From Notospermus geniculatus (taxonomy: Eukaryota; Nemertea; Pilidiophora; Heteronemertea; Lineidae): a stretch of DNA of 64,000 nucleotides. Position 1 is the stretch's first letter. Each line of letters starts with the position of its first letter. Position numbers and translations under genes: made by a program. This document shows positions 22,901 to 35,726 of this stretch, in pieces. Where the stretch lies: positions 603,820-667,819 of the forward strand of contig NMRB01000046.1 of the NCBI GenBank assembly GCA_002633025.1, read 5' to 3'. The notes below the pieces were generated by a model. That model did not search any database, had not been told where the DNA came from, and worked only from the letters and a program-made list of their open reading frames with translations.

Positions 22901-24534
22901 AGGTCGAGGTCTTGAGTTAGGGGGCGAATTGAAGTCGGGTGCGAATTGACTGGGGCGAAAAAACCTGATTGCAAAGACAGACGCCTGACAGAAAGTTCCA
23001 GATTTCAGTTTGAGTACCACCATCTCGGGGCCTATGCCGACATGTGCATTTGGGTGAAATAAAATGTACGTGACAATATGCAGGCATATCCTTCGGGTCA
23101 TACGTTTCGCACGTTTTGCGGAGGGCGTATCTCTCTCACACCAGCATCGACAGGTCCTAGGCCTGGGCTGGGGAAGGGACGACGATGTAGGCCACCGAGC
23201 CACACACGTTCAGTCATTCTGCTGTGAGAACCACGACGAAATTTCGACTGCAAGGGCCAAAGTATCAACATGAACGCGTTCGTCTTCGCAACCCATTTTC
23301 ATCAGAGTGCAGCAAGCCAAGCGTGGGCAGCCATCTAATACAGCATTCTGCTGATTATTTTAGTTCATTAGCGCGTCATCTCCGCCTGCAGTTAATGAGA
23401 AAAAACACTCAAGGTTGATAAGGTATTATATTTTGAAAAATTTGATTGGAAACTCACCTTGTCGCCGATAATGCCGAATTCAGCCGCGGGGTTTATATCG
23501 TATTTTAATAAATCTCTACTCTTGCTTCATATGTACCCATGTATAATTACATGCATATTGTCCTTGTCTTTGTAATCTACTCGTCTCTACTTTATATTTT
23601 GTGTTATTGACCCTTTTCGGGCGAATGAAAGGGACGGTGGTCAAAGATGAAGTCACCGAGAGTTTCTGGGACTAGGCCTACATGGCCGTCAACTTCATTT
23701 TGCCAGAAAAGAACCCTTGTGAACACCCCCTAGCATTCGTAGGAATACCCTTCCTTTCTCACCTGTCGAAGAAATTGGTTTCGGCCCAGCCGTGCAGTAT
23801 GCCGACGCCCCCCCCCCCACCCCNGACAAGGGGATACGGCGTTCTCCCAGGCGCCTTGGGGCTTTGGACGAAAATACCATCACCGTGGGTCAGGCCTTGG
23901 GGGACAATTGATCCGACTCGGACCCAGGGGAGATGCTGGGGCATAAATCACCGGTCTTTGTCTTCTGGCCAACAATGGTGAAATTCTTTCGTAGTACGGC
24001 CGCGTGAGTTGTTTCAAAACCACTTTTGAGCCGCGCAACATTCTGAAATTGTCTGAGGCCAGATTTTCCAGGCTTAGAAAACTCCGCATCGGTGCAACTA
24101 GGCCTACATCAGTCTTCTTCGAAACTGCCGATGGGAACGGCGCGGCTTTTGGCATCACGATTTGTCGATGCTGCGATCACGATTCAGTAGCCCTCAACGC
24201 GTAAATTGCACCGAAAATTGGTGTTTCAAGGTCGATGGCAAGCCTTTTTGGTCTTGGTAGGCGCATATGCATTTCCCTTTCTCAGAAAAGCACTTTTTTG
24301 TCATCTGTTTAATGGACACAATATTTGCTGTCTGTTCTGTTACGTAATCTAAAGGGTTAATACAGTGAGTATGAACAGCCACTTGTCCCCACTTGGCCTC
24401 CCATTGAAATAAGAGCTCTCTAAACACACGATTAGTCTCGGCAAACCAGGGACGAATGTTACCAGGATGTAAACAAATATCAAATGAATAATTCAGCCAC
24501 CTTCATGGCACTCTGTTGAAACAGGTGGTCGTCA
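22901..24534. other. Non-coding; C tract with one undetermined base
   Basis: A C-rich run at about 23810-23823 ends in a single N at 23824, another homopolymer sequencing problem. Overlapping short frames around it contain that N and have no signature. Confidence 0.4.
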
Positions 24535-24625
24535 AGCAGTTCCGATCGATTCCGATGTATTCGGGCGGGTTCGGAATGATTCGGGAGACATCGGGATCGT
24601 TCGGTATGCCTCGGGAAAGTTCGGA
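24535..24625. repeat. TTCGG-rich short-period array
   Basis: TTCGG/TTCCG/ATCGG words occur roughly every 9-12 bp across about 90 bp (for example TATTCGGGCGGGTTCGGAAT). No exact unit is preserved. Confidence 0.55.
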
Positions 24626-27600
24626 TTTTACTAATTTATTCAAATTTCAAGCACTGAATGCAGGAACATCAGTGATATTGACTGTTCCCTTTGCTAACCT
24701 CTTGACGAGCTCCCCCCTCGAGGCCCTCATCTGGCTCCTCCAACACCACGACGAAGAAAAATGCCTTTGACAGACGATCAATCCAATAGAAGCATCAAGA
24801 TGTTTTCTCCGAGTAAAATCGGTTGCCATGGAAACCAAAAGATACCTGCCTCGCCAGTATACATGGTAACCGAATTCCGTAAGGTGTATCATTACCGGGG
24901 ACCAGTTTCCAATAAAATATTGGAGAGGATGTCGAGGTCGTATTGGAAGAGAGGTGCAAGTTTGAAATTTTCTATCAATGGGGCGCAGAACCCGCCATAA
25001 TTCTTGTTGACGCCGAGAGGTCTTTACCATACAAGACGCCGCTCTCCAGGCACCAAAGTTCTATCACATGAAGTCACTCTCCAGGCATCGCCAGACACTG
25101 CTGGATCCTATAGTATCAACCATATTCTGCATTTCGGGGCCGAAATGGCCGACCTCAGCCAAAAAATGTTATCCTGCCCATCGGGCACTTTAACATCTGC
25201 GTGGTTTCAGAAATGGGTCCCCGTCTGCCAAGGTTACGCCATCAACAGATTGTAATGCAGTCTAATCAGCTGCTTCAGATAGGCCTAGATGCTCATCTGA
25301 ATTATCCGGATGCAGCCATCCTTCCAGTCACCGTTCTCACAAAAGCCGAAGATTACCGATCAATCCCGAGTGACTCTTCACGCTGCGAGGTCAAAAGTGA
25401 CAGAGTTCACGCGGAAATCAACAAGGCTAATTGGTGGCAACGAGACGAGTTACACGACCGCACTTGAAACTGTAGACAGAACACTTAGTCTGTACACAAA
25501 TGCACACGGTCTGTTCCAGTGTAACTTGGCGGCGCAGATGCATTGTGACGTCATCGAAATATGCGCAGAATCCCGTCAGTGATTCAACAAAGATAACCTG
25601 AATCGGAAACGGGAAATGTTTACTTAATAACATAAATGATAACATTGGTGGTTTATACTGCAAGTGTTGGAGTTGCCTGACATGCCAGAAAGTTGCGCTG
25701 ATTTAGTTTTACCTCCTGGTGTTAATAGGACTTGGCAGGTTTGAGTGATGGGCGCCCGATAAACACGGGCCTATATCACATCTGTCAATCAAATTAAACG
25801 GTAGCGTGAACTATGGGTACAGGTTGATGGTGAGTGATACCTGGCTGTTGCTGAAGATTGACAGCGAGCCTCGGCAGGAGATTTGGACTTGACTTAGAAA
25901 CAATACGGTGTTAAAGGGACTATATTCTCACAGAAATTCATTACTTTAGTAGGTACTCTCTTTGAAGCAATTTTAGCAGCGATGCTGTACTTACGAAAAC
26001 GTTACCTTTGGCATTTCTAAACCTCCCTCGTGGACAGCAAATCCTGGATACTTTATTGGACATGGGAAATCAATTATAGATCATAAATATCCCGAAATAA
26101 ACACGGGTGTCCTTCGCAATTGTTCTAATTAACACACCTGATTAATAACTAATTAATCAATAAGAGACTGTGACAATAGCCAGACAATAGATGGTTTACA
26201 AGGTCCCCGATTCTTTTGTTCTTAGCGTGGACTTTCAGTATTTTGGTGTTGTTGTTGTTAAAGAGACCTGCATGGCATCGACGAAGTCAATACATGTAAT
26301 GACATGAATGAATATAGAAGTATAAATACATGTACTTCTTAATGAAATACTTACTGGTTCGCTGCAACCATCTGGGTCCATAAACGGACCAGCTAAACAA
26401 GTAAATCTTCGTTCTTAATATTGAAGTGATGAGCTAATGTTTGGGGCTCATTCGACTTGCCACCCAGGGACAAATTTGGAAAAAAAGTAACTGCCATAAT
26501 GAAGCTAACGGTGACAACTAGGCTCACCAAATTTTTACTCTGGGTAACCCGCAGCATCGTTCATAGAGGACCTGACAACGGGTTGGATGGCTACTCTACT
26601 CGTTTCTCCAGCTTCTTTCGGATTTAAGGTGCCGTCTGTCACCCAATCCCAGTTGGGTATACATATACACTGTTTTCAGCTTCAGTGTCCACAAGTTCCG
26701 AGTCCGAGACTACAGCTCCAGAACTTGACTGAAAACAATGAAAATCCTCCACAACCCGATCTTCAAGTGTTAATTCATAATTTCAACTGTTGCTCGTACG
26801 CTGCAGAAATATGTGAGTCATTCTCATAGCCCGAGGTAACTGAAGTCAATTTTTACATCGGAGAAAATACTACACGACACGAGTCGGGATCATGTAACAT
26901 GTATTTATTGAATAAAGGTATATTTCTAGACGGTTCAAGTCGCGTATACGCTGATTTTATGGAGAAAAAAGACTTTGCTCTGGTCACGATGCGTGTGTGC
27001 GTGTACTGACGCTTGCCATTATCGACCTGATCAAGAAGGATGTTGTTACTCGCTTCGGCTGCGGTTCTGTCCTTCTGGTATCATACGCCGCCGCTAGGGC
27101 GACTTTAACCGGGAAAATATCGTCCCTAGAGAATATCTCATAATAGGAACGAGGCTGATCCGACTTCTGTTCAAGATGGCTGCCGATACACCACACGCAA
27201 ATCGAACAATCAATGGCCTACAGGGGCAAACTTCATGAATTGTTCCTCACCGCCAAATCCGTGGGGTAACCGCGCAGAATTTAGTAAAATGCAGGGGCCC
27301 GCCGGCATGATTTTGTAGATACAATCTCGGTGCCAGGGGATTGTTTCGTGCACTCAGCCCGGAGCGAGACTGACTCACTCGGTAAGAGGTCCGGTTACAC
27401 TAAGAAAATGGATGAAATCGGACAATATTCAACTCACAATTGATATTTTTTAAGAGAGATATCACAAAGAAATGTAACGAAATACCCCCGGTTTGCGTGC
27501 CAGAGAATTGCCTAGGGGTAGAAAGCTTCTTTCAAAAAATGAATTGTCTTGCGGCCTACCCCCAGGTTCATCATTATCATCGGTTCGATCACCTATAACG

Positions 27601-28289
27601 GGCCTTTCTTCCCAATTGTTGGAGTTTTAGAGGTTATACCGTACATGGTGGATCGTGGTAGGTTTGGTGACGGTTTCAGGTCCTAGGGACAGGGCCCTCG
27701 AGCATTTTTTGCATCATCGGCCAGATGGGAATTTTGGTCACGAAATTTGGCATCTGTGCGAATGAGTTACAAATGTTTGCGGTGTTTTTGGCGCCAAACA
27801 CGACTTTTCCGATACCGTTTGTGTCAAGAAAAGGTCGGCTGCCGAGGAGATGTTGAGAGAATGAAACAGTACACCGTATTGTATTCATACGTAACACTCA
27901 AAACACTCCACCTGACAGCCGGCAGTTTCAACCCCTTAAAAACGTCACAATTGACTAATATTTCCCACTTAGGGTGAGATTTTTAGGCAACTAGACCCTC
28001 CGGATAGCCATTTTGTCGCCGGTGGTCCAGCACTGAATAGCAAGTTGGGGTAGACAAGTGGAAGCAGGTCGAATTTCTCGGAACGAGTGCCTCGACCTTG
28101 TCACGTGACCTGTAGGATAACATCCGGGCACTTGATTGCTTCCTCACCTACCGTCTGCTGGAGACTGCAATGTTTTGATTTGACATTCTCGAAACATTAA
28201 TTAGAATTTGATATGGGGTACAGAATTGGTCTGAACTTCGGACTCGGAACACCCTCCAAGGGCTTCGAGAACACTCATGTCAACTTTGG
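24626..28289. other. Non-coding, no recognised feature
   Basis: Opposing frames at 24647-25030 and 25004-25582 lack recognisable motifs. AT-rich DNA lies from 26000 to 26500. Confidence 0.3.
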
Positions 28290-28304
28290 CCACCAGATGG
28301 CAGC
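28290..28304 (+). promoter_or_regulatory. CTCF-consensus match
   Basis: CCACCAGATGGCAGC fits the full consensus CCRSYAGRKGGCRSY. A second, near match (GCACCAGGTGGCAGG, 28337-28351) lies 47 bp downstream in the same orientation. Confidence 0.45.
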
Positions 28305-28412
28305 AAACCAGCCACTGATTCTGGTTCCACTGTTTCGCACCAGGTGGCAGGGCACCATTAGCACAATCAAATCCATTTGAAAACCACAAAGTACAAATTT
28401 TTCTATTACACT

Positions 28413-28767
28413 AAAGCCTCGCTTATGTCGCCCTTACGTACAGTCAGAACTAGTTGGCAACTGATAATCGGCGCGTAGTTGGAACTAATCAGTCACAACT
28501 ACTAGGTGACATAAGCTCTCGAGCGTCGGCGAGTAACTACAAACTACAAATATCCAGATCCTGAAAATCGCACGTGTTCAACTTCATCACGTTTTACTTA
28601 AAATCAAAAGAAATCTGTGTCGACATAAGCATTCAAAACACGGCGATAAACTAGTTCCAGGTAGTTGCGACCGATCGGTATTTTTCGAGTCGGTGGCGAC
28701 ATAAGTTATCAGTTGCAACTTGTTGACGCTATTTCTATCACAGTATTGGGCGAGATAAGCGAGGCTT
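28413..28767. mobile_element. Non-autonomous TIR element, ~355 bp
   Basis: The 20-bp ends AAGCCTCGCTTATGTCGCCC (28413) and GGGCGAGATAAGCGAGGCTT (28748-28767) are inverted repeats with one mismatch. Internal CGACATAAG words recur near 28620 and 28699, as do GTAGTTG/CAACTAC words. No coding capacity. The target duplication is unclear (A/T-rich flanks). Confidence 0.85.
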
Positions 28768-31700
28768 AAGAGTGTTCTGTGGTGACATTACTTGAGGACA
28801 CTTATTGAGGGTTATAGAGGACAAAGTATTTTCATGGTATAATCAAAAGAGCCAAGAGGTGCACAATGGGTGACCTAACATAGAGCACTGCTGGCGTAAT
28901 CGTTAGGAACCTAGTGCAACAATTTTGTGCAATGGTTAATAACTTCTGGAACAGCCCAGCAAAGAATTTCAAGAGTACTTGTGTCGTAGTCTTCAAGAAG
29001 CATTCTGAGGCGTAGGGCCTGGCTAAATATTGAGATATAGGCCTACATAGGGCTAAACATTCATGACATATTGACAAGTGAATGTATTGGTTAACTCTTT
29101 TCTGTCTGAGAGTTTATGTCAGCCAACAGAGAAGGTTACAGATGATGGCAGTCCGATTCTTCGACGAGGACAAGACGGATGTTTTAGTAGGTTTCTACTT
29201 TCTAGTTCGATTCTACAGAAAAGGTGTAGACTTAGGTTCACGAGAGGGCCAAGCACTTTACAGCAGATCTTTATACGAACTCCGTACGAGCCCAAATTTT
29301 TCTGACTTGATCGACAGGAGAAGGCCATTTCCGCCATCGCCGTGGAGTCAGAAATTAATTCACTATTGGCGCCCCATAGGACATCATCTGTCCCAAGATG
29401 AAATTGTAATTAATTCGGTCTTAACGACCAGAACGGCCACAAAGAAATGCATCTCAAGTACTCCAACTCGAACGTAATTTCGATCTGACAAAACCCTTCT
29501 TTACATGCGTTGAAAAGGGTCTGAAAGAACCCACTTGGAACCCTCGATTCTAAAACCCTTCAAGGATTTACCTCCTGAACTCAAGTACCTTACAGGGGGT
29601 TGACAATGAGGCGTTTAGTGCCGTGACCCAGGTCCAACCACTTGAGGTTGCAAAATCAGGGACTAGTCCGCCGTAAGATTAGAAAATAAATATTTCGTCC
29701 TTTGTTCGTCAGCTTTATTAGTCACACAGAGAGTGTATTTAAACTACTCTGTGACTTCGTAATGTATTACGAACCTGTTTCTAGGTTTTTAATAAATTGG
29801 CCAGATTTCCCAGAACACTTTAAGGAAGGTATTTTGACACTAAGAAGTTTGTCCCCAACTTTTTCTCTACTCTATACATGTATATATGTATATGTATTAC
29901 TATAGACTGGGAGTGGTGTTTGGGGGTTGGAAAAGCTATGCTAAATGTGACATCGTCGTGTATAATACATCAGAAAACTCACCGAAAATCTGCTGAGCAA
30001 ACGGTCTCGAATGGCTTTTTGCTCAGCAGATAGCTCCAGTGTGCGGCAGGCTTTAGAGTTTGTAAACTTGTAAGTGTACACAACAACCCCCACACAGACT
30101 AAGTTTTAATTGGTATTCCCAACATGACCAGCGTCTGCTATTCCCAGAACTGGAGCGACCACCTCCGTCTGGTCTATCAAGGAACGACGGCCATCAAGAT
30201 TACTGATAGAGCAGGCCACCATCTCCTGTGAGCAGGGTTAAACCCCCTTCGGTGATCAGGGGGCACCGTGTTTGGTCAATAATAGGAGCATGCTCTAACG
30301 CCTCTGCGTAACGCGTCATGGTCATTATGACTTTGCCGCGGGCCTACACATTCTCGTCCCCATCGCTTCCTGTGACAATGATATCGTTTGGTACAGAACT
30401 GTCAAAATATTGGATTTATTTGTGGTCTGTCACAGCTAGACAGCACTAGGCCTGCTCTACACCCCAGCTTGGAAAGAACCAGATAAATTCACGTCCAAAT
30501 ATTTCTCTTTGACATTTTAAACTGCATACTGAAGGGTTAAACATTCTTTGTCCTGGAGCCCAGGTCTCTATCCTGTCATGGCGCCTTTGTCCCCTACGAC
30601 AATAACAACAATGATCTCTAAATAGAAATCTCGCGAGCCCCAGGCGAGGACGTCGACAACAAGATGATCTTCGCCGAAAATCTCAAAATACACTAAATAA
30701 TCCTCAAAAGTCAATAGTCGTGAGTGAAATTGGCGATAATCGCCGAGAAAAAACCTCGAAACTCTTTCCGATTGTCGTAAAAATGATCGATCATTGATTG
30801 GCTCATTATATCGTCTGCCTCCATTGTTGTTTGGAAATGGCATCACGTGGTAATCATGATTAACCCTCAAGTTCCCGAGTCTGATGATGACTTCTGCAAC
30901 AAATCAGCTTCGGTGATGGTGTTGGTCAACAGTGTACATGTACATGTACATCAACATCCGTATACATTGCCTCACAGTTTCTACAGAGGGTGTCTTTTAC
31001 CACGATTCGTTCTGAAGGCCCGATTCCTTGCAAATATTTCCCCATGAAAACTTAATATGGCAGCTGAATTTTTCAACTTTGAGGGAAAAATTCAGATTTT
31101 TGTGTCACCCATTAAAACATGTGACCAACTGATGCGTAATTAATGCGTTAGGATTATCCTCACCTTCGGACAATAGGACCGTTTCCGCGTGTGCCGTGGC
31201 GCACGGTTCAAGTGCCCCGTGCAGCTGGCGAAACTGCTCCACAGATTGGTCGTGGGTTCTTGGAATCTCGCCTTATGAGATCTGTCCACTTTTGTTCCCT
31301 GGTCCAACGTCTTGGTGTGGACACAGGAAAGAGGCCGCGTCTTTGGCCACTGTATGACGATATTCTTAAAACTGCTTATAAAAGATATTGAAGAGAACGT
31401 TGTTGCTGATCTGAATTGATAAACTAGTCAGAATTTTTGACCAGACGGACGAGAGAGAAACAGTCTTATTGCTGGTTCTGTGCGGCTAACGAAGACTGCT
31501 TTGGATTACAGCAACATTTCGTGGGGAAACGGCGTGAGGTTTTACTAGAATTGACTCCCCTCTCCGATTCTGTGACATCTTTTGGGATACCAGGTTCGAT
31601 AATTTTCGCCGATACAAGGCCTCCATTTTATTTGACGCCGACGTTTTCTTCAAAGGAATTCATGATACAGACAATTTGACTCTGCTTACAAGACGTAACA

Positions 31701-32575
31701 GCAACATTTCACGACTCAGCTGTGTATCAATTCTAGAGTCGACTGCACTGGTGCAGTTTGCCCAACCCTGAAGACAATGACACCTCAAGGACGACTGTAA
31801 GCATTAGAGAATTCGACTCGGTGATTCTAAACCCTTCTGGGACGTCCAACCCAGTAAGTAACGATCATTTGGAAACGAAAGATGATCTCTACCACTTCAA
31901 CTGGCAGGTTACATGCAAGTTTGGCAACGGGCCTACTTTTCAAGTAGCTATTTCTCTGTCAAGGGGTTCCGTTCTGCACATTTAAGCACTGAAGTGTCTC
32001 AATTTGGAGCGTATACGAGTCGCTTATTCCCCATGTTTCCATGTTTTGGACGAATTTTAGATTTGTCACGATTAACGTGGGTAAGACGGTGTGGCGTTTT
32101 ACGCAAACCCGACACATCTGAAGTGGTGAGACATTGTCGGTGCTCTATTGTTCTGGGCTGCTGGACAGTCGAGTGCTGTGTTCCTGTAGGGAGGACATGC
32201 CAGACCCCGTTCCCAGGTTGAGGATAAATTTTCAGTAATTTCTGATTAGGACTAAAGGAATTTGACTCAAACTTGTTCGATATTGTCCAAGAGTTTCAAG
32301 AGTGTAGACTTTTCGCAAACCTTCGTTCCGCTGCCCAACCAAGACTTGTTAATCGGTCTTTTTAGTGCGTGTTCACACCATTTGAAACTCATAAAACCCT
32401 TAAGGAACTTAAAGACTTAACACCAACGCCGTCAGATTTGTGCCTGTAACGTGTTATAAGACTCTCCTGGTTGGATACCTTTACTGCAGATCGGATCTGG
32501 CCGATTCCAATCGGCTTCTCAACTTTGGAAGTTACCACCGTAGGTATAACGCCTTTTCACAAAAGTTTTCATAAA
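28768..32575. other. Non-coding; contains one short perfect hairpin
   Basis: The hairpin ATCTGCTGAGCAAA (29988-30001) / TTTGCTCAGCAGAT (30018-30031) has a 14-bp perfect stem and 16-bp loop. ACATGTACATGTACAT occurs near 30937. Frames of 60-131 codons lack signatures. Confidence 0.35.
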
Positions 32576-32660
32576 TAGTTATTATTTTATTATTATTATT
32601 ATTATTATAAAAAATTATAAAATTATAAAAAATTATAAAAAATTATTATAAAAAATACCA
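32576..32660. repeat. ATT / ATTATAAAA microsatellite
   Basis: ATT triplets are followed by irregular AAAAATTATA units, nearly pure A/T. Confidence 0.9.
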
Positions 32661-35581
32661 TTGCGACAGGGATCAACGTCCCAGGGATGTAAGTCCGCAT
32701 GGCTTTGTTAAAGGTGTTGTCATGGTTAGTGACATAATCCTTCACAAAGCTAAACTGCCAGACAATAGGGCCCGGACTTTGTTTCCTGGGGGACTGTGAT
32801 CCCTGTCACACCGTCATATTTCCATGATCGTCTTTTAATTTCGTCACTCTCAATTTATTGTTCATTTCCCCAAAAGTTTTCTTCGCCAAGTTCACGACAG
32901 CCATGCCGTTCACTGTTCCTTTATGCCCTTTATTCGCCTGGGCCGCTCGCCCACCCCCACAGATAAAAGGCACTGACAACTTCTGATTCAGTTTAAGTCC
33001 ATTTTCATCGCTATGGCCAGACGAATCTTACTTCATCAAGCAGTTCTGCCGAAAGAAGGCCGAAATGTGAGGTACAATACCGATTCATCTGTGACGATAC
33101 GATCGTTATGGGTGCAGTAGCAAACGCTCAACTGGCGCGAAAAAAGTAGGCCACGAGTGGCGACCAATTCTCTTTAACAGATTCCCACCTACGGATATAT
33201 TATCAGATCATATAATAAATGTGGAATATCGGCCGATCTGCTCCCCTTCTAACCATCAAAACACAAAACAAGTTCATCATCTTTCCAACACCAAATAAAG
33301 AAATCTCAATTCAAAATCTGATGAAATTTTACGAGCCCAGGGCGGCAAATCTCCGCACAACAAATGACATAATTATGACTAGATGTCGGAGGCGCATGGT
33401 AACCCAACTGATACAATATCCCTGAAGGGTCTGCAAGTTTCGAAAGCAATGTTGGAACGCCTTTTTCGAGTGTTTTGATCAACAACAGAAAATCTGGTGC
33501 GAGTTCAAATTGGCCTAGTTAGCGTCAGCGCACCGCGTGAAGGACGGCAGCTCCGTGTGTACACATGCTGTGGTATTAGAAACATATCTATAGATATTGT
33601 TCCTTACAGGGTGTGACAAAAAAAAACAGAATTCGTCCAATGGATGCTATTCTTCTCATACATCTATGTTCATTATTTGGCCAACAAAATGGCCGCTATT
33701 CAGGGCGTGCCGCAGAGGGTACAGTCATGACAGTAGAAATACGTTGTTTACTCAAGAACCTGGACAGTATCAGTGGTAGGCCTATCATCAGAATCGAACC
33801 CCCGATGCAAAACATGCTGTAAACTTCGTCCCTGCTACCATAGTCAGATTCGGTTAGAGGACACACTGACCTATCTAAGCCCTTACTCCAACACCTTGGC
33901 CCGCAATCTACCAAATTTTTGGTCAAGCGAATAATTTGACGACATAACATGACTTGAACGTGTCAACAAAACGATCGGACTAGGCCAAGCGTTCGGTATG
34001 ACACTTTTACGACAGCCCGGCAAGAACTAGGCAAATCATGTGTCGGGTTTTCCAATAACCCCCAAAAGTCGAGGAACCGATGCGATGAACCCTTTTTGGA
34101 TTGATTTTGATGACCCGGATGGCCGGATCGACCAGCTGGTGATTTTTTGGCACTCCTTCGCCAGACACGAAGTCTAGCAAACAGCAAAGCCAGGTCGCCA
34201 TCAGAATGTTGCTTATGGCAGTTTCCAAAAAGGGCGGGCATTACTCCTCAGACCCTTGTGGAATACAATGTTGTTTGGGTGTACATCGCGAATTATTTCG
34301 GTCACTATGTGAATGATCGTTAGCAAAGTTTGTTCACACTTCTTTCAAGTCAGTCTGATTAACACACCATGATGTCATAGCCCGGCAGGGTAGGAAAAAG
34401 TGTCGTTCATCCACAACAACGAAAGTCATGCTATGACGTAATGCCTCATTTGCACCGAGTGACCTGAGGAAAACAACGCAACAGAGTAATCAAGGCCATT
34501 CTTCAAATCTGTAAAGAACCTTGGAAAATGAATGATTTTCGCAGTTTTTGATGGAAAGAACTGTGAAAATCAGTGCATTAATGAGATAGGGATCCAAGTG
34601 ACTCCTTTTCTGACGAAGTTTACCACACGTCTACCCCTAAACGAAGGTCTAGATGACATATGCATTGTTTTCGGTCTGGACTGGGTTGAACTCGATGCCG
34701 TGGTGACAGATTGAGAAAAAACAAACACCTTTTTATGGTTTATTTTTCACATTTCTCCTATTTTTTTCCAGGAAAGACTACAAACATTTAGGTGGCTGTT
34801 ACTTTACGTTATGTAGTGAATTTTAGACTGCTACGTCAGCACTTTGCACGTATACGTCAAATTCTTATCTCTCCACGCCTCCATCATACTTATACGAAAG
34901 TCCACGCCAGTCCCCATGCAAGTATGCTAAGTTCACATATCCCTAAACATCTACATGTATATCAGAAAGATGACAGGGCATGTCAAAACCAAGTCATAAT
35001 TATTTACAAAAGTAAAATCTAGAATTATGAAAAACATCGATGCATTGTAATTGCAATTAGGATGAAAACTGTGTAATCAAGTCATAAGGAGCACGTTTTG
35101 TGCCTAATTGGTGTAATCAAGTAAAAATATTCCTATTGAAATATAAACATGTTAATCAACATCAGGGTGTGACTGATCAAAAAGTTATATCAGGTGATTA
35201 ATAATTAAGTGCAATGATACATGTAAGTACCGACTTTGACCTAGTTTTATCTTATTTTTATTACTTTTACCAATGAAGGTGTCAGTTATAACTGGGAAGG
35301 CATTAGGGCGATTTTGGGTAAAAAGAACTCTTTTTGTCGAATTTGTGTTTCCAAACAAGTGCATGGTACAAAGGACGTATTATTTTATGTAAACATGGAA
35401 ATATGGATTATCACACTGACGTTAATTGGGAGTATTTATGATTATGGTTGCCATTTTGATCTTAATTATTATGAGATTAAGATGTGAGGTATAAGTAAGC
35501 ACTTGACACTTTCACGATGTATGGCTTTGTCTTTGTGGCTTAAGCCGAAATGATCTTGTTTTGACGTGGGTCGTAGGAGGC
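32661..35581. other. Non-coding, no recognised feature besides a tRNA-like fragment
   Basis: No gene recognised. AT-rich from about 34990. See the separate entry at 33790. Confidence 0.35.
33790..33837 (-). repeat. tRNA-like A and B boxes (possible SINE head)
   Basis: On the minus strand, TAGCAGGGACG (33827-33837) resembles an A box. GGTTCGATTCT (33790-33800) is a near-exact B box, with GCATGTTTTGCAT between them as in alanine tRNA anticodon arms. The boxes are about 37 nt apart, shorter than in a true tRNA, and the T stem does not pair. I infer a degenerate tRNA-derived element. Confidence 0.3.
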
Positions 35582-35726
35582 CTGTCGAGTGCAAAATCAT
35601 TGGACGTGTATCCTCTGTTTTAAGATAAGGCTGACCCTAACAATCACCTTTCCCATCAGCCAATCATTCTACTCCTTAGTGAGTAACAGGTGTTCTGATT
35701 GGTTCCAATGATTTTGCACTCGACAG
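35582..35726. mobile_element. Miniature inverted-repeat element, 145 bp
   Basis: Perfect 23-bp inverted ends (starting CTGTCGAGTGCAAAATCATT at 35582 and ending at 35726) flank 99 bp with no coding capacity. No obvious target duplication. Confidence 0.8.

Noticed and set aside
33790-33837. Functional tRNA-Ala gene
   Set aside because: The A-to-B box distance is too short and the T stem and acceptor stem do not pair.
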